64,000 bases of DNA from Defluviicoccus sp. (GCA_022823775.1 JAJEHI010000174.1:1-64000), one strand, 5' to 3'. Positions 25,790 through 34,638 are shown, numbered from the stretch's first letter. Made by a program: numbers and translations. Notes: generated by a model not told the origin, from the sequence alone.

Positions 25790-26754
25790 TGCGGGGCCCT
25801 GGGATCGCCGGATTCGATGGAAGCGAGTAGCTCTCGCGCGGCCTGGCTGTCCCTGGCGATCTGGTCGCGAAGCCGGTCCAGCCCGTCGAACTTGCGCTCG
25901 GGCCGGATATACTCGACCAGCGCGACCCGCAGCAAGCGCCCGTAGATGTCGCCTTCGAAATCGAAGACGTGGGTTTCGAGACCGACGACGGTGCCGCCTA
26001 TCGTCGGGCGAATGCCGAGATTGGCGCAGCCGGGACGCCAGATCGTCTCGCCGTCCTCCTCGATACCGGCCCAGACCGCGTAGACACCGAGCGCCGGGCG
26101 CACGGTGTCGGCCAGCGCAAGGTTGGCGGTGGGAAAGCCGAGCAGCCGGCCCCGCCTGTCGCCCTCCCGCACGCGGCCCTCGATCTCCCAGCATCGGCCC
26201 AGCTGTATAGCCGCCGCGCCCGGCTTTCCGTCGCGCAGACAGGCGCGGATATTGGTCGACGAGAACACCGTCTCGCCCCAGCCGCTGACCGGTTCGACGA
26301 TCTCGAACCCGACGCCGGCGCCCAGCGCCCAGCGCTCCAGCGTCTGGACGTTGCCGCGCCGGCCATGGCCGAATACGAAATCGTAGCCGATCGCGAGATG
26401 GCGCGCCGCGAGGCCCCGCACAAGGACTTCGTCGATGAACGCCTCGGGCGCGACGCGCGCCATCGCCGCGTCGAACCGGAGAGCCAGCAGGGTATCGACG
26501 CCGAGGGATTCGAAACGCCGCGCCTTCGATCGCAGCGGCGTCAGCTGAAACGGCGGCTCCTCCGGCCGGAAGAAGCGCCGGGGGTGGGGCTCGAAGGTCA
26601 CCACCGCCAGCTGGGCGCCAAGGTCGCGGCCCGCCTTCGCTGCAACGCCGATCACGGCTTCGTGACCGCGATGGACCCCGTCGAAATTTCCGACGGTCAC
26701 CGCGGCGCCGCGGGCGCTGTCGGGGATGGCGGACGGGTGGCGGACGAGGCGCAT
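25786..26754 (-). CDS. ribF: Bifunctional riboflavin kinase / FAD synthetase
   Basis: A 322-aa enzyme that converts riboflavin to FMN and then FAD. The N-terminal adenylyltransferase domain has VTVGNFDGVHRGHEAVI and YDFVFGHGRRGNVQTL; the C-terminal kinase domain has GRLLGFPTANLAL and LETHVFDFEGDIYG. It heads the ribF-ileS-lspA operon. The promoter at 26764-26792 puts the transcription start within a few bases of the ATG, and no ribosome site precedes it, so the mRNA is predicted to be leaderless or nearly so. No FMN riboswitch is present. Confidence 0.97.
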   Translation of the reverse strand: MRLVRHPSAIPDSARGAAVTVGNFDGVHRGHEAVIGVAAKAGRDLGAQLAVVTFEPHPRRFFRPEEPPFQLTPLRSKARRFESLGVDTLLALRFDAAMARVAPEAFIDEVLVRGLAARHLAIGYDFVFGHGRRGNVQTLERWALGAGVGFEIVEPVSGWGETVFSSTNIRACLRDGKPGAAAIQLGRCWEIEGRVREGDRRGRLLGFPTANLALADTVRPALGVYAVWAGIEEDGETIWRPGCANLGIRPTIGGTVVGLETHVFDFEGDIYGRLLRVALVEYIRPERKFDGLDRLRDQIARDSQAARELLASIESGDPRAPQ

Positions 26755-26763
26755 AGCGGCGCT

Positions 26764-26792
26764 TACCTATCGGCGGGCGAATCGGGTGTCAA
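26764..26792 (-). promoter_or_regulatory. Strong sigma-70 promoter of the ribF-to-mutL operon
   Basis: On the minus strand TTGACA, 17 bases, TAGGTA, ending only 9 bases before the ribF ATG. The expected transcription start, about 7 bases after the -10 box, lies 2-4 bases from the start codon. Confidence 0.7.
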
Positions 26793-26878
26793 ACGGTTCG
26801 CCCGGGTTTCGGCGACCTCTCGAACCGGCCGGCAAAATCGTTATGATCCCGCGCCCGAGCCAACGACAGGAGAGCAAG

Positions 26879-27274
26879 ATGTCCGAGACCCCGCCGATGA
26901 CGCCCGGCACCTTCGGCTGGAATGAGCTCGTGACCGCCGATACCGAGGCGTGCGAGACCTTCTTTACCGAGTTGATGGGCTGGACGACCGACACGCAGGA
27001 GACGGCGGAGGCCGGCACATACACGTTCTTCAAGCAGGGCGACCGACCGGTCGGCGGAATGATGTCGATGCGGTCCCTGGGGTTGGAGGACGTGCCGTCG
27101 CACTGGATGGCCTATCTGACGGTCGAGGACGTCGACGCGACGTGCGCCAGATGCACCGAGCTCGGCGGCAAGATCCTCATGGCGCCGATGGACGTGCCCG
27201 ATATCGGCCGTTTCGCCATCATCGTCGACCCGTCCGATGCGGCGGTCGGGCTCGCCCAGTATTTTTCTTCCTAG
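26879..27274 (+). CDS. VOC-family (glyoxalase/bleomycin-resistance fold) protein
   Basis: A 131-aa single-domain VOC protein. It opens with PGTFGWNELVTADTEACETFFTELMGW, the beta-alpha-beta-beta-beta start of the fold, and ends GRFAIIVDPSDAAVGLAQY, the second-half strand with a possible metal-ligand position. AGGAGAG precedes the ATG at 26879, and a TATGAT -10-like box lies at 26842-26847. Members include lactoylglutathione lyases and small-molecule binding proteins; the function here is not assigned. The ORF track start at 26726 is too early. Confidence 0.8.
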   Translation: MSETPPMTPGTFGWNELVTADTEACETFFTELMGWTTDTQETAEAGTYTFFKQGDRPVGGMMSMRSLGLEDVPSHWMAYLTVEDVDATCARCTELGGKILMAPMDVPDIGRFAIIVDPSDAAVGLAQYFSS

Positions 27275-27316
27275 ACGCATACGGCACGGGCGTTCCTTTC
27301 GCGGGCGGCCCCGTGC

Positions 27317-27322
27317 TATAAT
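27317..27322 (+). promoter_or_regulatory. -10 box of the rpsU promoter
   Basis: A perfect TATAAT 34 bases before the rpsU start codon. The matching -35 region (TTCCTT, 18 bases away) is weak. Confidence 0.5.
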
Positions 27323-27356
27323 GGGCCGGCGCAAGACATGAGGAGACGGTAATACC

Positions 27357-27560
27357 GTGGAAGTTCTCGTACGGGACAACGATGTCGATCAGGCGCTCAG
27401 GGCGCTCAAGAAGAAGATGCAGCGCGAGGGCATCTTCCGCGAGATGAAGATGCGGCGCTCGTATGAAAAGCCGTCGGAAAGACGCGCGCGGGAAAAGGCT
27501 GAAGCCATCCGTCGCGCCCGCAAGCTCGAGAGAAAGCGCTTGGAGCGCGAGGGCTACTAG
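27357..27560 (+). CDS. rpsU: 30S ribosomal protein S21
   Basis: A 67-aa basic protein starting at GTG with AGGAG upstream. [37 protein letters not shown] and the Arg/Lys-rich tail are diagnostic for bS21, which assists start-site selection on the small subunit. It is transcribed alone: a near-perfect -10 box precedes it, and a hairpin with an 8-bp stem follows 26 bases after the stop. Confidence 0.97.
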   Translation: MEVLVRDNDVDQALRALKKKMQREGIFREMKMRRSYEKPSERRAREKAEAIRRARKLERKRLEREGY

Positions 27561-27586
27561 CCCCTGCCGCCTGCCGAGCCGAAGAA

Positions 27587-27606
27587 AGGCCGCGCCCGCG
27601 CGGCCT
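27587..27606 (+). terminator. Intrinsic-type terminator after rpsU
   Basis: AGGCCGCG, loop CCCG, CGCGGCCT: an 8-bp GC-rich stem followed by CTCGCATTT. The T tract is short, which is usual for this GC content. Confidence 0.65.
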
Positions 27607-27627
27607 CTCGCATTTCGGGACCGCCGT

Positions 27628-27657
27628 CTGGCAGCCGGTCCCGCGCTGCACTATAGT
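27628..27657 (+). promoter_or_regulatory. Candidate bioB promoter
   Basis: CTGGCA, 18 bases, TATAGT, ending 7 bases before the bioB ATG. The transcription start would fall at or next to the start codon, and there is no ribosome site, so bioB mRNA may be leaderless. Confidence 0.5.
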
Positions 27658-27664
27658 CCGGGCC

Positions 27665-28630
27665 ATGTCCGAGACCGTGGCGTGGACGCGGGAAAAGGCG
27701 CTTGCCCTGTTCTCGCTCCCCTTCAACGACCTGATTTTCCAGGCCCAGGCGGTGCACCGCCGCCATTTCGACCCGAACCGGGTCCAGGTCTCGACGCTGC
27801 TCAGCATCAAGACCGGCGGCTGCCCGGAAAACTGCGCCTATTGCCCGCAGAGCGCCCATTTCGACACCGGCGTCGAGAACGAGCGCCTGATGCCGCTCGC
27901 CGACGTCCTCGACGCCGCGCGCGAGGCCAAGGACGCGGGCGCGACCCGGTTCTGCATGGGGGCGGCATGGCGCGGGCCCAACGACCGCGATCTCGGCGCC
28001 GTCGAGGCGATGATCGCGGGCGTCAAGGAGATCGGGCTCGAAACCTGCGCCACGCTGGGCCTCCTCAAACCGGGGCAGGCCGAACGCCTGCGCGCGGCGG
28101 GGCTCGACTTCTACAACCACAACATCGATACGTCGGAAGCGTATTACGGCGAAATCGTTACCACCCGAAGTTTTGCCGACCGGCTCGACACGCTGGCCAA
28201 GGTGCGCGAGGCCGGCATCGCGGTCTGTTGCGGCGGCATCCTCGGGATGGGCGAGACGCGCGAGGACCGCGCCGACATGCTCGTCGCGCTGGCGACGCTC
28301 CCCGAGCCGCCGGAAAGCGTGCCGATCAACCGGCTCGTCGCGGTCGCGGGGACCCCGCTCGCGAATCCGCCCGCGCTGGACCCGCTTGAGTTCGTCCGCA
28401 CCGTCGCCGTGGCGCGGATCATGATGCCGCGCTCGATGGTACGGCTCTCGGCCGGGCGCCTGGAGATGGACGACGCCACGCAGGCGCTTTGCTTCCTCGC
28501 CGGCGCGAATTCGATCTTCCACGGCGAGCGCCTCCTGACGACCCCCAATCCGGCCGTCCTCGAGGACGAGGGGCTGTTCGACCGGTTGGGGATCGAGCCG
28601 ATGGAAGCGGCCGGACCCGCCGGTGGCTGA
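27665..28630 (+). CDS. bioB: Biotin synthase
   Basis: A 321-aa radical-SAM enzyme that inserts sulfur into dethiobiotin. The [4Fe-4S] cluster cysteines are C53, C57 and C60 in [31 protein letters not shown] and [13 protein letters not shown] are further family blocks, and the auxiliary-cluster arginine region [15 protein letters not shown] is present. bioA starts inside its 3' end (8-bp overlap). No bioF, bioD or bioC is in the window. Confidence 0.97.
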   Translation: MSETVAWTREKALALFSLPFNDLIFQAQAVHRRHFDPNRVQVSTLLSIKTGGCPENCAYCPQSAHFDTGVENERLMPLADVLDAAREAKDAGATRFCMGAAWRGPNDRDLGAVEAMIAGVKEIGLETCATLGLLKPGQAERLRAAGLDFYNHNIDTSEAYYGEIVTTRSFADRLDTLAKVREAGIAVCCGGILGMGETREDRADMLVALATLPEPPESVPINRLVAVAGTPLANPPALDPLEFVRTVAVARIMMPRSMVRLSAGRLEMDDATQALCFLAGANSIFHGERLLTTPNPAVLEDEGLFDRLGIEPMEAAGPAGG

Positions 28631-29870
28631 GACGGCCGGGAACCTCTGGTTTCCCTATACGCCGATGAAGGGTATGCCGCCGCCGCTCGAGGCGGTCGGC
28701 ACCGGGGGCGCGCGGATCCGGCTCGCCGACGGGCGCGAGCTGATCGACGGCATCGCATCCTGGTGGACGGCGTGCCACGGCTACAACCACCCGCATATCG
28801 CGGCGGCGATGGAGGCGCAGCTGCGCACGATGCCGCACGTCATGTTCGGCGGCATTGTGCACGAACCGGCAATGCGGCTCGCGCGGCGCTTGACCGGGAT
28901 GCTGGGTTCGGGCCTCGACCGCGTGTTCTTCAGCGATTCCGGCTCGGTATCGGTGGAGATCGCGCTCAAGATGGCGATCCAGTACTGGCGAAATTCCGGT
29001 GTGGAGGGGCACGACAGGTTCGTCTGTTTCCGGGGCGCGTATCACGGCGACACGCTCGGCGCGATGTCGGTGTGCGATCCGGAGGACGGCATGCACCGGC
29101 TGCTGGGCGGCTACGTGCCGTCGCAGATCGTGCTCGACCTGCCGCTCGACGGCGCGGCGGCGGCGGAATTCGAGAGCGCCATCGCGCGTAATGCCCATGA
29201 GATCGCCGCGGTGGTCGTCGAGCCCCTGGTTCAGGCGGCGGGCGGCATGCGCTTCCATCCGCCCGAGACCCTCGCCGCCGTCGCCGACGCCTGTCGCAGA
29301 CACGATCGGCTTCTCATCCTGGATGAAGTCGCGACCGGGTTCGGCCGGACCGGCACGATGTTCGCCTTCGAGCAGGCGGGGATCTCGCCCGACATCGTTT
29401 GCCTCTCCAAGGCGCTCACCGGCGGCACGATGGGCCTCGCGGCCACGGTCGCCAACGGGCGGGTCTTTTCCGCATTCGACAGCGAGGAGGCGGAGCGAGC
29501 GCTGATGCACGGCCCCACCTTCATGGCGAACCCGCTGGGCTGCGCGGCGGCCCACGCTTCGCTCGACCTGTTCGAACGCGAGCCGCGGCTGGAACAGGCG
29601 CGGCAGATCGAGGCGCATCTGCGGGAGGCTCTCGAGCCCTGCCGGGCGATGAAGCGGGTCGTGGACGTTCGCGTGCTGGGCGCGGTGGGCGTCGTCGAAC
29701 TCAACCGGATCGACGACCTCGCGGCCATGCGGATGCGCTTCGTCGAGGAAGGCGTGTGGATCCGCCCGCTGGGCAATGTCGTCTACCTGATGCCTCCGCT
29801 GGTCGTCGCGCCCGACGAGCTCGATATCCTGGCCGGCGCGATACGCCGGGTGGTCGGCGAGCTCCGCTAG
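28623..29870 (+). CDS. bioA: Adenosylmethionine--8-amino-7-oxononanoate aminotransferase
   Basis: A 415-aa class III PLP aminotransferase that makes 7,8-diaminononanoate, using SAM as the amino donor. WFPYTPMKG at the N-terminus, [16 protein letters not shown], the aspartate in [14 protein letters not shown] and the PLP lysine K263 in [12 protein letters not shown] all fit BioA. It starts at GTG, overlapping bioB. Its stop overlaps the stop of the convergent kinase gene by 4 bases. Confidence 0.95.
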   Translation: MAETAGNLWFPYTPMKGMPPPLEAVGTGGARIRLADGRELIDGIASWWTACHGYNHPHIAAAMEAQLRTMPHVMFGGIVHEPAMRLARRLTGMLGSGLDRVFFSDSGSVSVEIALKMAIQYWRNSGVEGHDRFVCFRGAYHGDTLGAMSVCDPEDGMHRLLGGYVPSQIVLDLPLDGAAAAEFESAIARNAHEIAAVVVEPLVQAAGGMRFHPPETLAAVADACRRHDRLLILDEVATGFGRTGTMFAFEQAGISPDIVCLSKALTGGTMGLAATVANGRVFSAFDSEEAERALMHGPTFMANPLGCAAAHASLDLFEREPRLEQARQIEAHLREALEPCRAMKRVVDVRVLGAVGVVELNRIDDLAAMRMRFVEEGVWIRPLGNVVYLMPPLVVAPDELDILAGAIRRVVGELR

Positions 29871-31246
29871 GCGGGCGGCGGTACGTCCGCGGCTTTCATT
29901 GCTTCGGCCTGGCGCGCGGCGAGCTTGTCGGCGTCGAAATCCGCGATCAGGTCGTGGAACAGCCGATGCCAGTTGATCTCGGCCCTGAGATGCATGAAGA
30001 CCGAGCCCAGCCCGATGGCGGCGCGGTCCATCAGCACGAACTCCCTCGGCGGGCGCACCCCGCCCAGCCGGCGCAGCTCGCGATGCACCTTCCCGGCGAC
30101 CTCGGCGCCGTAGACCCGGCTGTTGGAGCCCTCGATCGGACGCGGCCTGTCCTCCAGTAGCGGCGCGTAGAGGAACGAAGCCCAGAGGTTCAGGGTGTCT
30201 ATCATCTCGTTGGACAGCCCCACGAACCCCCAGCCCTCGTAGGCATGCACCGCAAGCGCGCGATCGTCCCGGTCGATCGCGTGGTAGAGGTCGATCGCGC
30301 CTTTGACGAAGGCCGGGGAGAATATGCGGATACAGCCGAAATCGAGCAGGTTCACCGATGCGTCCGGCCGCACGGTGTAGTTGCCGAGATGTGGATCCCC
30401 GTGGATGACCCCGTAATAGTAGAACGGCACATACCAGGCGCGGAACATGTTGTAGGCGACAGCGTTGCGGATCTCGATGTCCTCGTCGGCGAGTTCCAGC
30501 AGCCTGCGGCCGTCGAGCCATGTCATGGTCAGCAACCGCCCGGTCGAAAGGCCGGTGACGGGTTCGGGCACATGCACGCCCTCCTCCTCCGCATGCATCG
30601 ACCGGTAGAGTTCCATGTGGCGCAGCTCGCGGTCGTAATCGACCTCTTCGCGCAGCCGGGCGGCGATCTCGGCCTGGACCTCGCGCGGATCGACCGCCTT
30701 GTCATAGCGGCGGTAGACGGCGAACACGACGCGGAGCTGCCGGAGATCGGCTTCGACCGCCGAAGCCATATCGGGATACTGGAGCTTGCAGGCGAGCGGG
30801 CGTCCGTCGAGGCCGACCGCGCGATGGACCTGGCCGAGAGAGGCAGCGGCGGCGGCGTTGCGTTCGAAGCTCGAGAACCGTTTTTCCCAGCCGTCGCCGA
30901 GCTCGGCCGTCATCCGGCGGCGGACGAAGAGCCAGCCCATCGGCGGCGCATTGGCCTGCAACTCGCCGAGCTCGGCGACGTATTCCGGCGGCAGGACGTC
31001 CGGGACGGTCGACATCAGCTGCGCGACCTTCATCAGCGGCCCCTTGAGGCCGCCGAGGGCGCGCTTGAGATCCTCGGCGTTCCGATCCCGGTCCATCCGG
31101 ACGCCGAGATAGCGCTCGCCCGCGAACCGCGCCGCGATACCGCCGACCGCGGTGCCGACGCGGGTGTAGCGCCGCACCCGTCCGGCCAGCCGGTTCTCCT
31201 CGTCCCGGCGCGCGCCGTCGCTCAGGCGGCTGGGCGGGCGCCTCAC
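29867..31246 (-). CDS. ABC1/UbiB-family atypical kinase
   Basis: A 459-aa protein kinase-like (ADCK/UbiB) protein. The family-specific KxGQ-like N-terminal region appears as LKGPLMKVAQLMSTVPD, the invariant lysine in LACKLQYPDM, the catalytic HGDPHLGNYTV and the metal-binding DFGCIRIF. UbiB proteins support ubiquinone synthesis or extraction, but this one lacks obvious C-terminal membrane helices, so it may belong to another ABC1 branch. GTG at 31246 overlaps the stop of the M3 peptidase gene upstream. Confidence 0.87.
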   Translation of the reverse strand: MRRPPSRLSDGARRDEENRLAGRVRRYTRVGTAVGGIAARFAGERYLGVRMDRDRNAEDLKRALGGLKGPLMKVAQLMSTVPDVLPPEYVAELGELQANAPPMGWLFVRRRMTAELGDGWEKRFSSFERNAAAAASLGQVHRAVGLDGRPLACKLQYPDMASAVEADLRQLRVVFAVYRRYDKAVDPREVQAEIAARLREEVDYDRELRHMELYRSMHAEEEGVHVPEPVTGLSTGRLLTMTWLDGRRLLELADEDIEIRNAVAYNMFRAWYVPFYYYGVIHGDPHLGNYTVRPDASVNLLDFGCIRIFSPAFVKGAIDLYHAIDRDDRALAVHAYEGWGFVGLSNEMIDTLNLWASFLYAPLLEDRPRPIEGSNSRVYGAEVAGKVHRELRRLGGVRPPREFVLMDRAAIGLGSVFMHLRAEINWHRLFHDLIADFDADKLAARQAEAMKAADVPPPA

Positions 31247-33030
31247 GAAACGGCCTCCAGCTCGTCGATCGTCGTCTCGATCAGGGACAGCCCTTTCGCC
31301 CAGAACGCCGGCTCCGAAGCGTCGAGCCCGAACGGCGCCAGCAGCTCCCGATGGTGCAACGTGCCGCCGGCCTCCAGCATCGAGAGATATTTCTCCGGAA
31401 AGTCGGGCTCTCCCGCCTCGAAGACCGCATAGAGCGAGTTCACCAGACAGTCCCCGAATGCGTAGGCGTAGACATAGAACGGCGAATGCACGAAATGCGG
31501 GATGTAGGCCCAGTAGTAGCGGTAGTCGCCGCCGAGCCGGATCGCGGGGCCGAGGCTCTCGCGCTGGACATCGAGCCAGATATCGCACAGGCGCTCGGCG
31601 GTCAGCTCGCCCTCGCGACGCTCCTCGTGGACGATGCTCTCGAACCGGTAGAAGGCGATCTGGCGGACCACCGTGTTCAGCATGTCCTCGACCTTGGAGG
31701 CCAGGAGTCGTTTTCGCTCCCCGGGGTCGCCAGCGCGGTCGAGCAGCGCGCGGAAGGTCAGCATCTCGCCGAACACCGACGCGGTTTCCGCGAGCGTCAG
31801 CGGCGTTTCCGCCATCAGCGGGCCCTGGGCTCCGGCCAGCACCTGATGGACGCCGTGACCGAGCTCGTGCGCCAGCGTCATCACGTCGCGCGCCCCGCCC
31901 TGATAGTTGAGCAGGATATAGGGATGCGCCGACGGCACCGTGGAATGGGAGAACGCGCCCGGCGACTTCCCGGCGCGAGGCGCCGCGTCGATCCAGCGGT
32001 CGTCGAAGAACCGGCTCCCGATCTCGCGCATCCTGGGCGAGAACGCGCCATAGGCGTCGAGCACGATCCTCGCCGCCTCGCCCCACGGAATGTCGGTGTC
32101 CTCGTCTCCCGGGAGCGGCGCGTTGCGATCCCAGTAATCCAGCGTATCGACGCCGAACCAGCGCGCCTTGAGCGCGTAGTAGCGGTGGGACAGCCGCGGA
32201 CAGGCGGCCCTTACGGCCTCGGTCAACGCATCGACCACCGGCGCATCGACCCGGTTGGAAAGATGGCGGGCGGCCTGGGGGGTTTCGTATCCGCGCCAGC
32301 CGTCCTCGATCTCCTTGTCCTTGGCCAGCGTATTGGCGATCAAGGCGAACAGGCGCACATTTTCCCGGAGGATACGACCTACCGACCCGGCCGCCTCCCT
32401 GCGGAGCGCGGCATCGGGGCCCGAGAGCAGGTGAAGCGCCTCCTGAACGGTCAATTCCCGGCCGTCGACCGGGAACCGGAGCGCGGCCACGGTCTCGTCG
32501 AACAGGCGGGTCCACGCCGCCCGGCCGGTGAGCCGTTTGACGTGAAACAGCCGTTCGGTTTCCTCGTCCAGCCGGTGGGCGCGGGCCAAGCGGATATCGC
32601 GCAACCACGGCCGGTAGCGGGCGGCCTCGGGATCGGCGAGCTTGTTCTCGACCTCGTCGTCCTCCATCCGGCCGATTTCGAGGGTAAAGAACAGAAGCTC
32701 GCCGGTGATCGCGGTGACCCGTTCGCGGACCGCCTGACGGAACCTGCCGATCCCGGGATCGGCGAGGTCGCCGGCGTGCAGGAGCTGGGCATAGCTCTCG
32801 GCGCGGGCGGCCCGCTCCGAGATCGCTTCGTAAGCCTCGATCGCGCGTCCGAACGCCCTGCCGTCGGCCGCCGCGAGCTTCCCCGCCCAGCGCTTCCGGA
32901 ATGCGCGGGCATCTTGCTCCGCCCTGTCGAGATCGGCCGCGAGCGCCGGGCTGTCCGGCGCCGGGTAGAGGTCGGCGAGATTCCATTCCGGCAGGGCGAG
33001 GACGGCTTCCTTGTGCGGTCGATCTGTCAT
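31243..33030 (-). CDS. M3-family oligoendopeptidase (PepF-like)
   Basis: A 595-aa cytoplasmic zinc metallopeptidase that cuts short peptides. The zinc motif is HELGHGVHQ within VMTLAHELGHGVHQVLAG, with the third ligand expected in TASVFGEMLTF; further family blocks are HYRYYWAYIPHFVHSPFYVYAY-type sequence (here DYRYYWAYIPHF) and FAKDKEIEDGWR-like KDKEIEDGWRGYETP. The ATG at 33030 is preferred to the ORF start at 33183, which lies in the intergenic region. It is coupled to the ABC1 kinase gene. Confidence 0.9.
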   Translation of the reverse strand: MTDRPHKEAVLALPEWNLADLYPAPDSPALAADLDRAEQDARAFRKRWAGKLAAADGRAFGRAIEAYEAISERAARAESYAQLLHAGDLADPGIGRFRQAVRERVTAITGELLFFTLEIGRMEDDEVENKLADPEAARYRPWLRDIRLARAHRLDEETERLFHVKRLTGRAAWTRLFDETVAALRFPVDGRELTVQEALHLLSGPDAALRREAAGSVGRILRENVRLFALIANTLAKDKEIEDGWRGYETPQAARHLSNRVDAPVVDALTEAVRAACPRLSHRYYALKARWFGVDTLDYWDRNAPLPGDEDTDIPWGEAARIVLDAYGAFSPRMREIGSRFFDDRWIDAAPRAGKSPGAFSHSTVPSAHPYILLNYQGGARDVMTLAHELGHGVHQVLAGAQGPLMAETPLTLAETASVFGEMLTFRALLDRAGDPGERKRLLASKVEDMLNTVVRQIAFYRFESIVHEERREGELTAERLCDIWLDVQRESLGPAIRLGGDYRYYWAYIPHFVHSPFYVYAYAFGDCLVNSLYAVFEAGEPDFPEKYLSMLEAGGTLHHRELLAPFGLDASEPAFWAKGLSLIETTIDELEAVS

Positions 33031-33233
33031 TCGCGGCTCCGGCTCCCCGCAGGGATATAGCGCCCGCACAGGCACAACTCCACCGGCCGCGCGGCGCCCG
33101 ATAGCCCCCGACTCCGACGCAGGACGCCAGCGTGACGGCTTTTGCCGCAATTTCCGCTGGCGTCGGGCGACCCGCTTGTTCAATTTGGCTTCGGCGGCTG
33201 ATCGTCGCGGTTCGAATCGAGGGAGCGGATTTC

Positions 33234-33932
33234 ATGGCGGATCGGGAAAAGGCACTCATCGTTGGCGTCGGCGGCGGGCTCAGCGCCTCGCTCGCGCGGC
33301 TGTTCCACAAGGAAGGCATGGCGGTGGCGCTCGCCGCGCGCAACGCCGACAAGCTCGACGGGCTCGCCGACGAGATCGGCGGCTCGGCGCATGCCTGCGA
33401 CGCCTCCGATCCGGCCTCGGTGGCGGCGCTGTTCGAAGCGGTGACGGACGGCATGGGCGCGCCCGACATCGTCGTGTTCAACCCGTCCTACCGGGCGCGC
33501 GGGCCGATCGTCGATCTCGATCCCGAACAGGTGCGCCGGGTGATCGAGATCAGCTGTTTCGGCGGGTTCCTCGTGACGCAGCAGGCGGCGCGCCAGATGA
33601 TCGAGCGCGGTTCGGGAACGATCCTGCTCACCGGCGCCTCGGCCAGCGTCAAGGGCTATCCCAACTCCAGCTCGTTCGCCATGGGCAAGTTCGGCCTGCG
33701 CGGCCTCGCCCAGAGCCTCGCGCGCGAGCTGCAGCCGAAGAACGTCCATGTCGCCCATTTCGTCATCGACGGCGGCATCGCGAAGGCGGGCGACGGCCGG
33801 GTTGCCGAGCGCGGGCCGGACGGCACCCTGGATCCGGACGCGATCGCCGAGACCTATCTCCACATCCACCGCCAGCACCGCAGCGCCTGGACCTGGGAGG
33901 TGGAGGTCAGACCCTGGGTGGAAACGTTCTGA
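33234..33932 (+). CDS. SDR-family protein lacking the catalytic tyrosine
   Basis: A 232-aa Rossmann-fold short-chain dehydrogenase/reductase. The nucleotide loop is LIVGVGGGLSASLARLF, and FNPSYRARGPI replaces the usual NNAG region. At the active site it reads SSSFAMGKFGLRG: the lysine of YxxxK is kept but the tyrosine is phenylalanine. It may still reduce or hydrate substrates, as some atypical SDRs do, or act as a non-enzymatic partner. GGGAG precedes the ATG at 33234. It has no clear operon partner; the exported protein follows after 33 bases. Confidence 0.82.
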   Translation: MADREKALIVGVGGGLSASLARLFHKEGMAVALAARNADKLDGLADEIGGSAHACDASDPASVAALFEAVTDGMGAPDIVVFNPSYRARGPIVDLDPEQVRRVIEISCFGGFLVTQQAARQMIERGSGTILLTGASASVKGYPNSSSFAMGKFGLRGLAQSLARELQPKNVHVAHFVIDGGIAKAGDGRVAERGPDGTLDPDAIAETYLHIHRQHRSAWTWEVEVRPWVETF

Positions 33933-33965
33933 AGCGGGCGGAACGGCACAAGCGTGGAGTCTCGC

Positions 33966-34460
33966 ATGCCCGGAGCGGTCGGAAACCTGCTCTATCGCTG
34001 GCTACTTGTAACCGCGGTCCTGCTGGCGGGTATTGCCCCGGCATTCGGCGAGCCGGAGTATCGGATGAGCCTCGCCTTCCTCAAGAGTTTCCATCCGGAT
34101 TCGCCCCGGAAGCATGAATACAGCACCAATCACCCTTCGGCGGGCGTCGGCGGACCCGTGACGGGAGAGTGGCTGCGCTGGCGGGCGGGTGCGGTGCGGA
34201 ATTCCCATTCGCGCTGGGGGCCGTTCGTCGGATTGTCCGGCACGTTCGAAATTGCCGAGGATTGGCGCGCGGGGCTGAACGCCGGCATCGCGGGGAACTA
34301 CTCCCGCAACAGTTGGGTGCGCGTGGGAGCGCTGCCGATCGTGCAATGGAAGGAACGCGAAAGCGAGCTCATCTGGGAGTTCGGCCTCGCCTACCACCCG
34401 GACGCGACCTTTGTCGGGGTCGGCGTCCATATTCCGTTTTCGGTGCTGGAAACGAGGTGA
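33966..34460 (+). CDS. Exported protein of unknown function, possible small beta-barrel
   Basis: A 164-aa protein with a signal peptide (LLYRWLLVTAVLLAGIAPAFG). The mature part is rich in aromatic residues and alternating polar/hydrophobic stretches: WLRWRAGAVRNSHSRWGPFVG, DWRAGLNAGIAGNYS, WVRVGALPIVQW and the terminal VGVGVHIPFSVLETR. This pattern suggests an outer-membrane beta-barrel of about eight strands, in size like PagP or OmpW-type proteins, but I recognise no family. The ATG at 33966 is used; GTG at 33954 would add four residues. Confidence 0.6.
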   Translation: MPGAVGNLLYRWLLVTAVLLAGIAPAFGEPEYRMSLAFLKSFHPDSPRKHEYSTNHPSAGVGGPVTGEWLRWRAGAVRNSHSRWGPFVGLSGTFEIAEDWRAGLNAGIAGNYSRNSWVRVGALPIVQWKERESELIWEFGLAYHPDATFVGVGVHIPFSVLETR

Positions 34461-34468
34461 ACCGGGGC

Positions 34469-34558
34469 TGGCGGAGGGAGTGGGATTCGAACCCACGATA
34501 CCGTTTCCGGTATACACGCTTTCCAAGCGTGCGCCTTCAGCCGCTCGGCCACCCCTCC
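34469..34558 (-). tRNA. tRNA-Ser (anticodon GGA)
   Basis: A 90-base class II tRNA read on the minus strand: acceptor GGAGGGG paired with CTCCCTCC, anticodon stem CACGC/GCGTG around loop TTGGAAA (anticodon GGA), long variable arm TATACCGG-AAA-CGGTAT and T-arm GTGGGTTCGAATCCCAC. The 3' CCA is encoded. It reads UCC and UCU codons. Confidence 0.97.
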
Positions 34559-34567
34559 GTCGGCCGC

Positions 34568-34595
34568 ACTCTAGCACCGGGCAGGGCCCGTTCAA
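34568..34595 (-). promoter_or_regulatory. Promoter of tRNA-Ser
   Basis: On the minus strand TTGAAC, 16 bases, TAGAGT, ending 9 bases before the mature 5' end of the tRNA. Confidence 0.65.
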
Positions 34596-34609
34596 GGGCC
34601 GGCGAACGG

Positions 34610-34638
34610 TTGACAGGGGATTCCGCGGACTCGATCAT
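34610..34638 (+). promoter_or_regulatory. Promoter of the TRAP-amidase operon
   Basis: TTGACA, 17 bases, GATCAT, 55 bases before the solute-binding protein ATG. The -35 box is perfect and the -10 box matches at four of six positions. Confidence 0.55.

Noticed and set aside
22931-25945. 1004-aa plus-strand ORF
   Set aside because: It is a codon-position shadow antisense to ileS, with Arg/Asp/Gly-rich sequence, no family pattern and no ribosome site.
26755-26878. FMN riboswitch upstream of ribF
   Set aside because: The promoter leaves no room for a leader.
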